Origin: Bacteroides cellulosilyticus
Lineage (GTDB): Bacteria > Bacteroidota > Bacteroidia > Bacteroidales > Bacteroidaceae
DNA length: 64,000 nucleotides
Direction: 5' to 3'
NCBI RefSeq assembly: GCF_020091405.1
Contig: NZ_CP081903.1
Location: 5,146,501-5,210,500, forward strand
Both the position numbers and the translations under genes were made by a program. The notes below the pieces were generated by a model. It made no database searches. It had not been told where the DNA came from and was given only the letters and a program-made list of their open reading frames with translations. Shown in pieces: positions 43,428 through 51,671 of this stretch. Position 1 is the stretch's first letter; each line of letters starts with the position of its first letter.

Positions 43428-45131
43428 ATGATAGAGATTATGAAAATAAAAACGAGAATTAGAACGACACTGATCTGTATCTTTTTTGGATATGGAATCG
43501 CAGCCGCCCAAAATCCCAAAATGGAACAAGTTATGAATAGTAAACGGAAACACATTGCAGAGGTCGCCGCTCTTACGGGTAAGGGAGACTTCGATAAACT
43601 GAAACCCGCCCTTATCGATGGATTAAATGACGGAATGACCGTGGGTGAACTCAAGGAAGTAATGGTACACGCCTACGCCTATTGCGGTTTCCCGCGTGCC
43701 TTGCGCGGACTACAAACCCTTGTTGCGGTACTCGATGAACGGAAAGCAAAAGGTATCGAGGATAACCGGGGTCGTGAAACATCACCGATAACTGATACCC
43801 GCAGCAAGTACGAACGCGGACGTGATATTCTTGCCGAAATTTCGGGTGTCCCGGCAGATGCACCGAAAGCTAATTATGCTGTACTGGCTCCGGAAATCGA
43901 AGTATTTCTGAAAGAGCACCTCTTTGCTGACCTTTTTGAGCGGGATGTCCTGACATATGCCGAACGGGAACTGGCGACCGTTGCCGTGATCGCCTCTTTG
44001 GGCAAAGGCGTAGAGCCGATGCTAAAAGGGCACATGGGTATCGCACTGAATGTGGGCGTAACACCGGACGAATTACGTGGTGTGCTGGCCATCATCGAAA
44101 AAAATATCGGTCGCAGCGAGGCTGATGCCGGCAAACTAATATTGAACGAACTGTTACAAAGTAAAGGATTAATCGCTGATTCCCAAGCCCCGGCCGTGGC
44201 AGTGGAGAATAGCGTGAAGAAACAGAAGGTAACGTTCCACAACCGTTTCCTGATTGATGTGGTTGGCGATCTTTATTTCCCTGCAAACTACGACTTTGCA
44301 AAGAAATATGCTGCCATCATCGTTGGTCATCCTTTCGGTGGTGTCAAGGAACAGACTTCGGGACTTCATGCCCGCAAGTTGGCGGAACTCGGCTATTTGA
44401 CATTGGCTTTTGATGCTTCCTATTATGGTGAGAGCGGCGGTTATCCGCATCGTATCGAGTCGCCCGAGGTGCGGGTGGAAGATTTCAGCGCAGCGGTCGA
44501 TTTCCTCACGAATCATCCGGCTGTCGATGCCAATAAGATTGGTGTCATTGGTATCTGTGGCGGAGGATGTTATTCCGTCAGCGCAGCGCAGATAGACCAT
44601 CGCATCAAGGCGTTGGCAACTATCAGTATGTACGACATGGGACGTGCCCGCCGTCAGGGTGTTGGCGATTCCCAGACGTATGAACAACGTATGGCAATTC
44701 TCGATGAGATCGGCCGTCAGCGCACGGCGGAATATAACGGAGCTGCACGTAAGGACATCCGTGCCCTACCCGAAAAAGTAGATGAAAACACACCGAAGTT
44801 TGCCATCGACTTCCTCGATTACTATGACAATCCGGAGCGTGGCCGACATCCCAACTCTACGGGCTATTACTCCTACACGAGTCTTGCACCGATGATGAAC
44901 TTTTTCCCGTTCGCACAGATCGAAACCATATCGCCGCGACCGGTACTCTTCATCGTGGGAGAAAACGCTGTATCAGCTTACTTCTCGGAAGACGCATATG
45001 CAAAAGCTGCCGAACCGAAAGAGCTGTTTGTTGTACCCGGAGCAACGCACGTAGATTTGTACGACCAGCCGGAATATCTGAAAATCACGTTGCCCAAACT
45101 GGACACATTCTTTAAACAATATCTTAAATAA
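43428..45131 (+). CDS. Exported carboxymuconolactone decarboxylase / dienelactone hydrolase fusion
   Basis: 567 residues (start at 43428, or at the ATG at 43440 which opens a cleaner signal peptide ending IAAAQ). Residues ~25-255 are two carboxymuconolactone decarboxylase (AhpD-like) repeats (LTYAERELATVAVIASLGKG, GHMGIALNVGVTPDELRGVL) without the redox cysteines of AhpD. Residues ~270-567 are an alpha/beta hydrolase with a dienelactone-hydrolase-type nucleophile C377 in GICGGG, and histidine near GATHVDLYD. The combination suggests processing of a ring-cleaved or lactone-type compound in the periplasm; substrate unknown. First gene of a probable operon with flavodoxin genes. Confidence 0.85.
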   Translation: MIEIMKIKTRIRTTLICIFFGYGIAAAQNPKMEQVMNSKRKHIAEVAALTGKGDFDKLKPALIDGLNDGMTVGELKEVMVHAYAYCGFPRALRGLQTLVAVLDERKAKGIEDNRGRETSPITDTRSKYERGRDILAEISGVPADAPKANYAVLAPEIEVFLKEHLFADLFERDVLTYAERELATVAVIASLGKGVEPMLKGHMGIALNVGVTPDELRGVLAIIEKNIGRSEADAGKLILNELLQSKGLIADSQAPAVAVENSVKKQKVTFHNRFLIDVVGDLYFPANYDFAKKYAAIIVGHPFGGVKEQTSGLHARKLAELGYLTLAFDASYYGESGGYPHRIESPEVRVEDFSAAVDFLTNHPAVDANKIGVIGICGGGCYSVSAAQIDHRIKALATISMYDMGRARRQGVGDSQTYEQRMAILDEIGRQRTAEYNGAARKDIRALPEKVDENTPKFAIDFLDYYDNPERGRHPNSTGYYSYTSLAPMMNFFPFAQIETISPRPVLFIVGENAVSAYFSEDAYAKAAEPKELFVVPGATHVDLYDQPEYLKITLPKLDTFFKQYLK

Positions 45132-45141
45132 CCATTTGAAT

Positions 45142-45813
45142 ATGAAAGAAATATTTTTTATCCCATTTTTGTTCCTTCCACTGACGACTATGGCAGCTTG
45201 TTCGTCAGATGACACTCCTGCATCGCAGACAGAACAGCCGACAACTCCCGATGATCCTGACAATCCGTCCGGTAACAGTAAAACTCTCATAGCCTACTTC
45301 TCCGCGCAGGGGCACACGCAAGCCGTAGCCAAACGAATTGTGGAACTTACCGGTGCTGACATATATCGCATTGAGGCGACCGATCCGTATGCCGAAAATC
45401 CATATGATGACAGCGACCGTATTCAGAATGAGGCTTACAACGACCTGCGTCCCGGAGTGGCGAACTTGCCTGATAAGGAAATTATCGCGCAATATGATAC
45501 GATTTTCGTTGGCTCACCTTGCTGGTGGCATCAGCCTGCTATGGTGGTTTGCACATTCATCGAAGCATACGATCTGAAAGATAAGGTTATTATCCCGTTC
45601 TTCACTTACGGAGCTACAACCTATTTGAACGAATCAATGCAGAAGATTTATAAGGTAACCCCTGAGTCAAAGCATATTCCGGAAACGCTTCCCGAAGACC
45701 TCAATCCGGATGACATTACTACTCCCGGCCCGCCCGACGATGCAGGTATTGATATGCCAGGCAGTGTCAACGGTACGGAGGTTTGGCTTCGCCGAATCGG
45801 AATCATCAAATAA
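45142..45813 (+). CDS. Flavodoxin-domain lipoprotein
   Basis: 223 residues from the ATG at 45142 (TTG at 45136 in frame but unnecessary). Lipoprotein signal ending TMAA-C20, a proline/threonine linker (~24-45), then a flavodoxin fold: the FMN phosphate loop LIAYFSAQGHTQAVAKRI (~48-65), DTIFVGSPCWWHQPAMVV around the isoalloxazine site, and DKVIIPFFTYGA. It belongs to the short-chain flavodoxin family often found anchored outside the cytoplasm in Bacteroides. It starts 10 bases after the CMD-hydrolase gene, so a joint redox role is plausible. Confidence 0.88.
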   Translation: MKEIFFIPFLFLPLTTMAACSSDDTPASQTEQPTTPDDPDNPSGNSKTLIAYFSAQGHTQAVAKRIVELTGADIYRIEATDPYAENPYDDSDRIQNEAYNDLRPGVANLPDKEIIAQYDTIFVGSPCWWHQPAMVVCTFIEAYDLKDKVIIPFFTYGATTYLNESMQKIYKVTPESKHIPETLPEDLNPDDITTPGPPDDAGIDMPGSVNGTEVWLRRIGIIK

Positions 45814-45835
45814 AAAAAACATAAAATAGTAAAGA

Positions 45836-46126
45836 ATGAAAAAAGGAATTATGACAGCAGGCGTATTGGCAATCATTACCTGTACGATAACAGTCTATTG
45901 CCGGGCTATCGGAAGTGAAACCTTATCAGAGTACGATTTCGCTGGTAAGACTATCATTCCGTTTTGTACTCATGGTGGTAGCCGTTTTTCGGATGCCATC
46001 AAAACAATTCGGAAACAGGAACCGAGAGCCTCTGTGTCGGACGGTTATGCAATTTCCCGAGATCATGTGGATGACTCTAAAGAAAGTATATTAAAGTGGT
46101 TGGAGAGGATCGGTATGAAGAAGTAG
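45836..46126 (+). pseudogene. Truncated flavodoxin with its own signal peptide
   Basis: 96 codons: a signal-like start (MKKGIMTAGVLAIITCTITV) joined directly to the last third of a flavodoxin (SEYDFAGKTIIPFCTHGGSR, then FSDAIKTIRKQEPRASVSDGYAISRDHV, ending RIGMKK). The FMN-binding loop and central sheet, about 100 residues, are missing compared with the intact gene at 45142. An internal deletion explains the arrangement. It follows the intact flavodoxin after 22 bases and is probably non-functional. Confidence 0.7.
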
Positions 46127-46189
46127 AAAATGTTATAAGAAAAAATAGTTTTTTAGATTTATGCAATACGCTTAAAATCTTTAATTATT

Positions 46190-46670
46190 ATGGCTTTAGA
46201 GTATGTAGGACCAAGAGAGTGTTTGGCTTTGACGAAACAAAGACAGAGAAGTATGTAGCAAAATCTGTACATTCGGGGCAGATGAGTTTTAGCAAAACGT
46301 GTGCAAAGGTTAGTCGCCTTTGCGGAATCCACCGAAAGGTGGTAGATTTAGTAGTCAGCGGTTTGGTTGATATGATGGCGGAGGATATTGATGACGGAAA
46401 GAGTGTCAATTGGGAGAGTTCGGTATCTTCCGCCCCACCATTAAGGCCAAAAGTGCGGATACGGCGGAAGGCGTTACGGCAGGTAACATAGTACGCAAGC
46501 GTATTGTATTTACTCCGGGAAAGATTTTCCAACGTACTTTGGGAGAAATGAGCGTAACCCGTGCTATTCCCATCGATACGGATTATACAGATGGAAACAG
46601 TTCCGGTGGTAACGGTAGCGGCGGCAACCAAAGAGGTGACGGTGGTATAGAGGATGATCCGTTAGAATAA
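46190..46670 (+). pseudogene. HU-like DNA-binding protein (histone-like family), two frameshifts
   Basis: Starts MALEYV at 46190 in one frame, continues TKRVFGFDETKTEKYVAKSV and HSGQMSFSKTCAKVSRLCGI in a second frame, and ends LGEFGIFRPTIKAKSADTAE ... FTPGKIFQRTLGEMS ... in a third to a stop at 46670. Each shift fits a single-base loss: one near 46207, one near 46410. The complete sequence would be the Bacteroides HU-related family (TIGR01201 type). The C-terminal tail is glycine- and asparagine-rich. A terminator follows directly. Confidence 0.75.
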
Positions 46671-46679
46671 TGCCAAATT

Positions 46680-46711
46680 AAAGTAGCGAAAGAACTTCGC
46701 TACTTTTTTTG
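46680..46711 (+). terminator. Terminator behind the HU-like pseudogene
   Basis: Perfect 11-base arms 46680-46690 and 46696-46706, five-base loop, T7 tract. Confidence 0.9.
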
Positions 46712-46742
46712 TTTCATACCTATTTATATGGATAATATCTCT

Positions 46743-46750
46743 TATTTTTG
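46743..46750 (+). promoter_or_regulatory. -7 element for the DUF362 ferredoxin gene
   Basis: TATTTTTG fits TAnnTTTG, 35 bases before the ATG at 46786. Confidence 0.6.
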
Positions 46751-46785
46751 CACATATTATAACTATAAATAGGTAATTAGGTAAT

Positions 46786-47907
46786 ATGGAAACATCAAAA
46801 GTCTACTACACAGACCTGCGCACCTCTCCTACTTCCAATCTTCTGGATAAGATGGAGCGCCTGGTAAAGCGGGCAGGTATCGAACAGCTACCCTTAAAAG
46901 ACAGTTTTATCGCTATCAAGATTCACTTCGGTGAACCGGGAAACCTTGCTTATCTTCGTCCGAACTACGCGGCTCGCATGGCAAACCTATTGTGCAACAA
47001 TGGTGCAAAACCTTTCTTGACGGACTGTAACACACTATATTCAGGCCGTCGTGCCAATGCCGTCGATCATCTGCAAAGCGCAATGGAAAACGGTTATAAT
47101 CCTATATCCGCCCAATGCCAGGTCATCATCGGAGATGGATTGAAAGGTACGGATTGCCGGGAAATTCCCTTGAACGGTGAGTACTGTGCCGCCCCAAAGA
47201 TTGGTACTGCCATAGCCGATGCGGATATTATCATCAGCATGAATCACTTTAAAGGGCACGAACAGGCCGGCTTTGGCGGAGCTTTAAAGAATTTGGGCAT
47301 GGGTTGTGCCAGCGTAGCCGGAAAACTGGAACTGCATTCGGCCTCTCAACCCAAAATAGATACGGGAAATTGCATCGGCTGTAATATCTGCGTGAAGCAC
47401 TGTGCACACGACGCCGTACACCTGAATGCAGGACGCAAAGCAGAAATAGATTATGCTAAATGTGTAGGTTGCGGACAGTGTGTCGCTTTGTGCCAGTATG
47501 ACGGCGCCATTATGGGCGATGAAGATACGTCCGAACGCTTAAACTATAAGATTGCCGAATATTCACTGGCCGTAGTGAAAGATAAGCCCAACTTCCACAT
47601 CAGTTTTATAATGAACGTATCTCCAGAATGTGACTGTTGGAATCATAATGATGCCGCCATTGTACCTGACCTCGGTATTCTGGCTTCTACAGACCCGGTG
47701 GCTTTGGATAAAGCATGCGCGGATATGGTCATCCAAGCTCCTATACTGCACACGGGTAACCGCCTTTCTGCCGGACATGAGCACGATGATTTGTGCGGCC
47801 ATGATAAGTTCCACATGATGCACCCGGATACGGACTGGCTGGCTGGATTGCGCCATGCGGAAAAGATCGGATTGGGCAATATGCAATATGAATTGGTGAA
47901 GATTTAA
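46786..47907 (+). CDS. DUF362 protein with two [4Fe-4S] clusters
   Basis: 373 residues. The N-terminal and C-terminal parts form the DUF362 domain (FIAIKIHFGEPGNLAYLRPN; IISMNHFKGHEQAGFGGALKNLGMGC; the closing TDWLAGLRHAEKIGLG). Between them lies a ferredoxin insert with two clusters: CIGCNICVKHC and CVGCGQCVALCQYDGA (~residues 190-240). It is cytosolic, with no signal. DUF362 proteins are iron-sulfur proteins of largely unknown function; some act in radical or electron-transfer chemistry. It lies ahead of the ECF/PRT/NapH-NapG-like operon, separated by 152 bases with a second promoter. Confidence 0.88.
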   Translation: METSKVYYTDLRTSPTSNLLDKMERLVKRAGIEQLPLKDSFIAIKIHFGEPGNLAYLRPNYAARMANLLCNNGAKPFLTDCNTLYSGRRANAVDHLQSAMENGYNPISAQCQVIIGDGLKGTDCREIPLNGEYCAAPKIGTAIADADIIISMNHFKGHEQAGFGGALKNLGMGCASVAGKLELHSASQPKIDTGNCIGCNICVKHCAHDAVHLNAGRKAEIDYAKCVGCGQCVALCQYDGAIMGDEDTSERLNYKIAEYSLAVVKDKPNFHISFIMNVSPECDCWNHNDAAIVPDLGILASTDPVALDKACADMVIQAPILHTGNRLSAGHEHDDLCGHDKFHMMHPDTDWLAGLRHAEKIGLGNMQYELVKI

Positions 47908-48002
47908 ACCTTTTCCGTCCGAAAGAGTCTTAATATAAGTGTACCGATACAAAACCTGTAAGGATTGAGACAAATCTTCAAACAAAATGAGCGCTCATCT
48001 CC

Positions 48003-48010
48003 TACTTTTG
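48003..48010 (+). promoter_or_regulatory. -7 element for the operon at 48060
   Basis: TACTTTTG fits TAnnTTTG, 50 bases before the ATG at 48060. Confidence 0.6.
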
Positions 48011-48059
48011 TATCTTGAAGAAATATAATAATAACAAATTAAAATCTAATCATTGAATA

Positions 48060-48569
48060 ATGGAAACATCTGCTAAACTCTACTCTTTGTCGTTCAGTAA
48101 CGTGAAGACCTATTTGTTTGCATTCTTATTTGTTGCAGGAAATATAGCATTGCCGCAGCTTTGTCATCTGGTTCCCGCGGGTGGACCGACTTTGCTGCCT
48201 ATCTATTTCTTTACACTGATTGCCGCCTATAAATTCGGTTTCCGTGTAGGATTGCTTACGGCTTTACTTTCTCCGGTGATTAATCATTTACTGTTTGGTA
48301 TGCCCGCTGCCGCTGCATTGCCTGTATTGCTGATAAAATCCGGTTTGCTTGCAGGAGCTGCTGCATTTGCCGCACGATATACAAAGAAGATATCCTTAGT
48401 TGCATTGCTTGGTGTGATTCTTGCTTACCAGGTGATAGGCACTGCTTTTGAATGGGCTATATGTGGTAACTTCTTCCTGGCCGTACAAGATTTCCGTATC
48501 GGTATTCCAGGTATGCTGATCCAATGGTTCGGTGGTTACGCTCTGCTGAAAGCTATTTCCAAACTTTAA
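48060..48569 (+). CDS. ECF transporter S-component-like membrane protein
   Basis: 169 residues with about five or six hydrophobic helices and no soluble domain. The size, glycine/proline-rich helix 2-3 region (LVPAGGPTLLPIYFFTLIAAYKFGFRVGLLTALLSPVINHLLFG) and the PVINHLLFG motif resemble S-components of ECF vitamin/metal transporters, which capture a substrate and pass it to a shared energising module. No EcfA/EcfT genes are in the window. Substrate unknown; a cofactor or metal for the iron-sulfur proteins encoded behind it is a reasonable guess. First gene of an operon with gaps of 24-38 bases. Confidence 0.7.
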   Translation: METSAKLYSLSFSNVKTYLFAFLFVAGNIALPQLCHLVPAGGPTLLPIYFFTLIAAYKFGFRVGLLTALLSPVINHLLFGMPAAAALPVLLIKSGLLAGAAAFAARYTKKISLVALLGVILAYQVIGTAFEWAICGNFFLAVQDFRIGIPGMLIQWFGGYALLKAISKL

Positions 48570-48593
48570 TCATAGACTATCTCCCATAACAAT

Positions 48594-48989
48594 ATGGCAA
48601 AAACAATGGAAGAAGTGCTGGAACGTTTCCGCACAATTGAGTTTCACGATGATTTTGATATAATCGTGGCTATTGCTAATGGCGGTATCGTTCCGGCAGG
48701 TATCATCAACCAGCGATTGCAAAAAGAAGTGCATCTGCTACGTATCAATTTACGGGATGAATACCAGCATCCGAAGTACGATGTACCCCAGTTGCTCGCT
48801 CCGGTTGATTTTGCTTTTAAAGATAAAAGCATTTTATTGGTAGATGACCGTATTAAGACAGGATCTACCATTCGTCTGGCGTGCGAATTATTGAAAGAGG
48901 CACGTCTGGTAAAAACATTCGCAGTCAATGGTACGGCAGATTATGCCTTGTTTGACGAGACGTGTTTTAAGTTTCCATGGATACTATGA
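48594..48989 (+). CDS. Phosphoribosyltransferase domain protein
   Basis: 131 residues, a short type I phosphoribosyltransferase. The PRPP-binding loop ILLVDDRIKTGST lies at residues 80-92, and the N-terminal beta-strand pair with the flexible loop is FDIIVAIANGGIVPAGII. It lacks the hood domain of a defined purine or pyrimidine enzyme, so the base it uses is unknown. It starts 24 bases after the ECF S-like gene and 38 bases before the next one; the pairing suggests salvage of the compound that the transporter brings in. Confidence 0.85.
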   Translation: MAKTMEEVLERFRTIEFHDDFDIIVAIANGGIVPAGIINQRLQKEVHLLRINLRDEYQHPKYDVPQLLAPVDFAFKDKSILLVDDRIKTGSTIRLACELLKEARLVKTFAVNGTADYALFDETCFKFPWIL

Positions 48990-49027
48990 ACAATTGATAA
49001 TTAATAGATTAATAATCTGAAGGGCCT

Positions 49028-49963
49028 ATGGATAGAAGGGATTTCTTAAAGACTTTGGCGGTGACGGGTGCGGTGATAACCGTGCAACGTTCCGAAGCAA
49101 TGGACATACTGGCGCAAAAGCTGACAAATGCTGGCGGCGGTAAGGTGGATCTGGTAGCTGTGATGGGTGGAGAACCGGAAGCGATGTTCCGGCGTGCTAT
49201 TACAGAAATGGGCGGCATGAAACAGTTTATCAAACCGGGACAAAAGGTAGTGGTTAAACCGAATATCGGTTGGGATAAAGTACCCGAACTGGCCGGTAAT
49301 ACGAATCCGAAGCTGGTTGCGGAAATTGTGAAGCAATGTCTTGCCGCAGGTGCCAAGGAGGTTACGGTTTTTGATCATACTTGCGATGACTGGCAGAAAT
49401 GCTACAAGAACAGCGGCATTGAAGAAGCTGCCAAAGCTGCGGGTGCCAAGGTTATGCCGGCTCATCTGGAAAGCTACTACAAACCAGTCTCATTGCCCAA
49501 AGGCGTACGCATGAAAAGTGCCAAGGTACACGAAGCTATTCTGAACAGTGATGTATGGATCAATGTGCCCATCCTGAAAAATCATGGAGGCGCCAACCTG
49601 ACGATTTCCATGAAAAACCACATGGGTATTGTCTGGGATCGCGGTTTCTTCCATTCCAACGACTTGCAGCAATGTATTGCCGATATCTGTACAATGGATA
49701 AGAAAGCAGTGCTGAATGTGGTGGATGCCTATCGCGTTTTGAAAACGAATGGCCCGCGCGGACGTTCTGCTTCGGATGTGGTATTGACCAAGGGATTATT
49801 TATTTCACAGGATATCGTGGCTGTAGATACGGCTGCCACCAAATTCTTTAACCAGGTTCGCGAAATGCCGCTTGAAAGTGTAGCTCACCTTGCTAACGGG
49901 CAGGCATTGAAGATTGGAACGATGGATTTGGATAAGCTGAATGTGAAGCGTATCAGGCTTTAA
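49028..49963 (+). CDS. DUF362 protein with twin-arginine signal
   Basis: 311 residues. The start MDRRDFLKTLAVTGAVITV has a classic Tat motif (RRDFLK), so the protein is predicted to be folded before export. The rest is a DUF362 domain: VKPNIGWDKVPELAGNTNPKLVAEIVK, LKNHGGANLTISMKNHMGIVWDRGFFHS and TAATKFFNQ; unlike the gene at 46786 it has no ferredoxin insert or obvious cysteine cluster. It sits 27 bases upstream of the NapH-NapG-like gene. Probably a periplasmic redox or ligand-binding protein; function not known. Confidence 0.85.
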   Translation: MDRRDFLKTLAVTGAVITVQRSEAMDILAQKLTNAGGGKVDLVAVMGGEPEAMFRRAITEMGGMKQFIKPGQKVVVKPNIGWDKVPELAGNTNPKLVAEIVKQCLAAGAKEVTVFDHTCDDWQKCYKNSGIEEAAKAAGAKVMPAHLESYYKPVSLPKGVRMKSAKVHEAILNSDVWINVPILKNHGGANLTISMKNHMGIVWDRGFFHSNDLQQCIADICTMDKKAVLNVVDAYRVLKTNGPRGRSASDVVLTKGLFISQDIVAVDTAATKFFNQVREMPLESVAHLANGQALKIGTMDLDKLNVKRIRL

Positions 49964-49990
49964 TTCAAGCGATATAAAGTATACACACTT

Positions 49991-51508
49991 ATGTTGAGAA
50001 AAGCACGTATTATACTGTCCGTTGTTATCTTCGGGCTGATAACTTTTTATTTTCTGGATTTTGCGGAAATATTGCCAAATAGTTTCCACAGACTGGCGCA
50101 TATACAGTTTGTACCGGCATTGATGTCACTCAGTTTTTTCATCCTGGCAGTGCTGATACTGATTACCTTGTTATTGGGACGTATCTATTGCTCTACAATT
50201 TGTCCGATGGGTATCTTTCAGGATATAGTGACCTGGATTTCTAAAAAAACGGCAAAGAAAAAGAAACGTTTCCGCTACTCGCCTGCCAGGAATATACTGC
50301 GCTGGGGAGTAGCGGGTGTAACGGCTATAGCTTTTCTTTTCGGATTTACGGTCATTTTAGGTCTGCTTGATCCTTATAGCGCTTTCGGACGTATGACGGT
50401 CAATGTGTTTAAACCTGTATATATGTTAGGAAACAATTTGCTGGAAAGCATATTTTCAAGTTTTAATAACTATACTTTCTATCAGGTGGACGCTTCTCTC
50501 CTGAGTATCTCGTCCTTTATTATCGGACTGTTGACGTTCTTGGTGATTGGCTTTCTGGCATGGAAATACGGACGTACCTGGTGCAACACAATATGCCCGG
50601 TAGGTACGCTGCTTGGCTTTCTGAGCCGCTTCTCACTGTTTAAAGTACGCATCGATACAGAAAAATGCAATCATTGCGGACTGTGTGCCACTAAATGCAA
50701 AGCCTCATGTATTAATAGCCCGGAACAGATTATTGACTACAGTCGTTGTGTAGATTGTTTCGATTGCTTGGGTGAATGTCGCCAGAACGCACTTAGTTAT
50801 ACCACTCCCCTCAAAACAGAGAAACAGGTGACTGACGCTTCCAAACGCCGTTTTTTACTTGCCGGGCTGACAACTGCCGCCGCAACTCCCAAAGTAATGG
50901 CACAAGCCCAGAACGTAGCGGCTGCGGCAGCCGGGATGAAAAGTGATAAACGTCAGACACCTATAACGCCGCCGGGATCTATCAGCCTGGAATATTTTCA
51001 GGCACATTGCACCTCGTGCCACCTGTGTATCAGCAAATGTCCCTCTCATGTACTGAAGCCTGCTTTTATGGAGTATGGTTTAGGAGGAATGATGCAGCCG
51101 ACCGTTTTCTTTGAAAAGGGTTTCTGTAATTTTGATTGTACCGTATGCGGGGATGTTTGTCCGAATGGAGCTATCCTGCCACTGACGAAAGAGCAGAAAC
51201 ACCTGACACAAATGGGTAAAGTTGTCTTCATCGAAGAGAACTGCATCGTCTACCGTGACGGAACCAGTTGTGGAGCTTGTTCGGAACATTGTCCTACGCA
51301 AGCTCTGTCAATGATTCCTTTCAAGGACGGATTGACAATTCCACATATAGATACGGAAATTTGTGTAGGTTGTGGCGGTTGTGAATATGTCTGCCCTGCC
51401 CGCCCTTTCCGCGCCGTATACATCGAAGGAAATGCCGTACAGCAAGAGGCTAAACCCTTCACCGATAATCATCAGGAAGAAATTCAGGTAGATGATTTCG
51501 GCTTTTGA
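49991..51508 (+). CDS. NapH-NapG-like membrane polyferredoxin fusion
   Basis: 505 residues. Residues 1-200 hold about four membrane helices with the NapH/NosR motifs YCSTICPMG and WCNTICPVG; residues ~215-260 carry two [4Fe-4S] ferredoxin motifs (CNHCGLCATKC, CVDCFDCLGEC). A Tat-like stretch SKRRFLLAGLTTAAATPKVM with R286-R287 follows, and then four more clusters (CTSCHLCISKC, CTVCGDVC, CGACSEHC, CVGCGGCEYVC). The order matches NapH (membrane quinol oxidase) followed by NapG (Tat-exported ferredoxin), joined in one chain. Ends the operon with the Tat DUF362 protein; a role in passing electrons from menaquinol is inferred. Terminator follows. Confidence 0.85.
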   Translation: MLRKARIILSVVIFGLITFYFLDFAEILPNSFHRLAHIQFVPALMSLSFFILAVLILITLLLGRIYCSTICPMGIFQDIVTWISKKTAKKKKRFRYSPARNILRWGVAGVTAIAFLFGFTVILGLLDPYSAFGRMTVNVFKPVYMLGNNLLESIFSSFNNYTFYQVDASLLSISSFIIGLLTFLVIGFLAWKYGRTWCNTICPVGTLLGFLSRFSLFKVRIDTEKCNHCGLCATKCKASCINSPEQIIDYSRCVDCFDCLGECRQNALSYTTPLKTEKQVTDASKRRFLLAGLTTAAATPKVMAQAQNVAAAAAGMKSDKRQTPITPPGSISLEYFQAHCTSCHLCISKCPSHVLKPAFMEYGLGGMMQPTVFFEKGFCNFDCTVCGDVCPNGAILPLTKEQKHLTQMGKVVFIEENCIVYRDGTSCGACSEHCPTQALSMIPFKDGLTIPHIDTEICVGCGGCEYVCPARPFRAVYIEGNAVQQEAKPFTDNHQEEIQVDDFGF

Positions 51509-51534
51509 TTAAATATTTTCCCGATTCCCACTGG

Positions 51535-51578
51535 CGCCTGTCTTCGATTGTATAAATTGGGGGCAGGCGTTGCTTTTT
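51535..51578 (+). terminator. Weak terminator behind the iron-sulfur operon
   Basis: Nine-base stem (51535-51543 with 51561-51569, with two G-T pairs), a 17-base loop and a T-rich stretch (TTGCTTTTTCT). Confidence 0.5.
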
Positions 51579-51671
51579 CTCTATACTTAGCACATTTTTC
51601 TCCCTTTTTACTTTCAACCTACGATAAAATCACTAATTTCGTGGCGAACAAATATATGGTAGATTTTTTAC

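Noticed and set aside
43651..44687. Long minus-strand frames inside the CMD-hydrolase gene
   Set aside because: They are shadows of the strongly supported plus-strand gene and have no family resemblance of their own.
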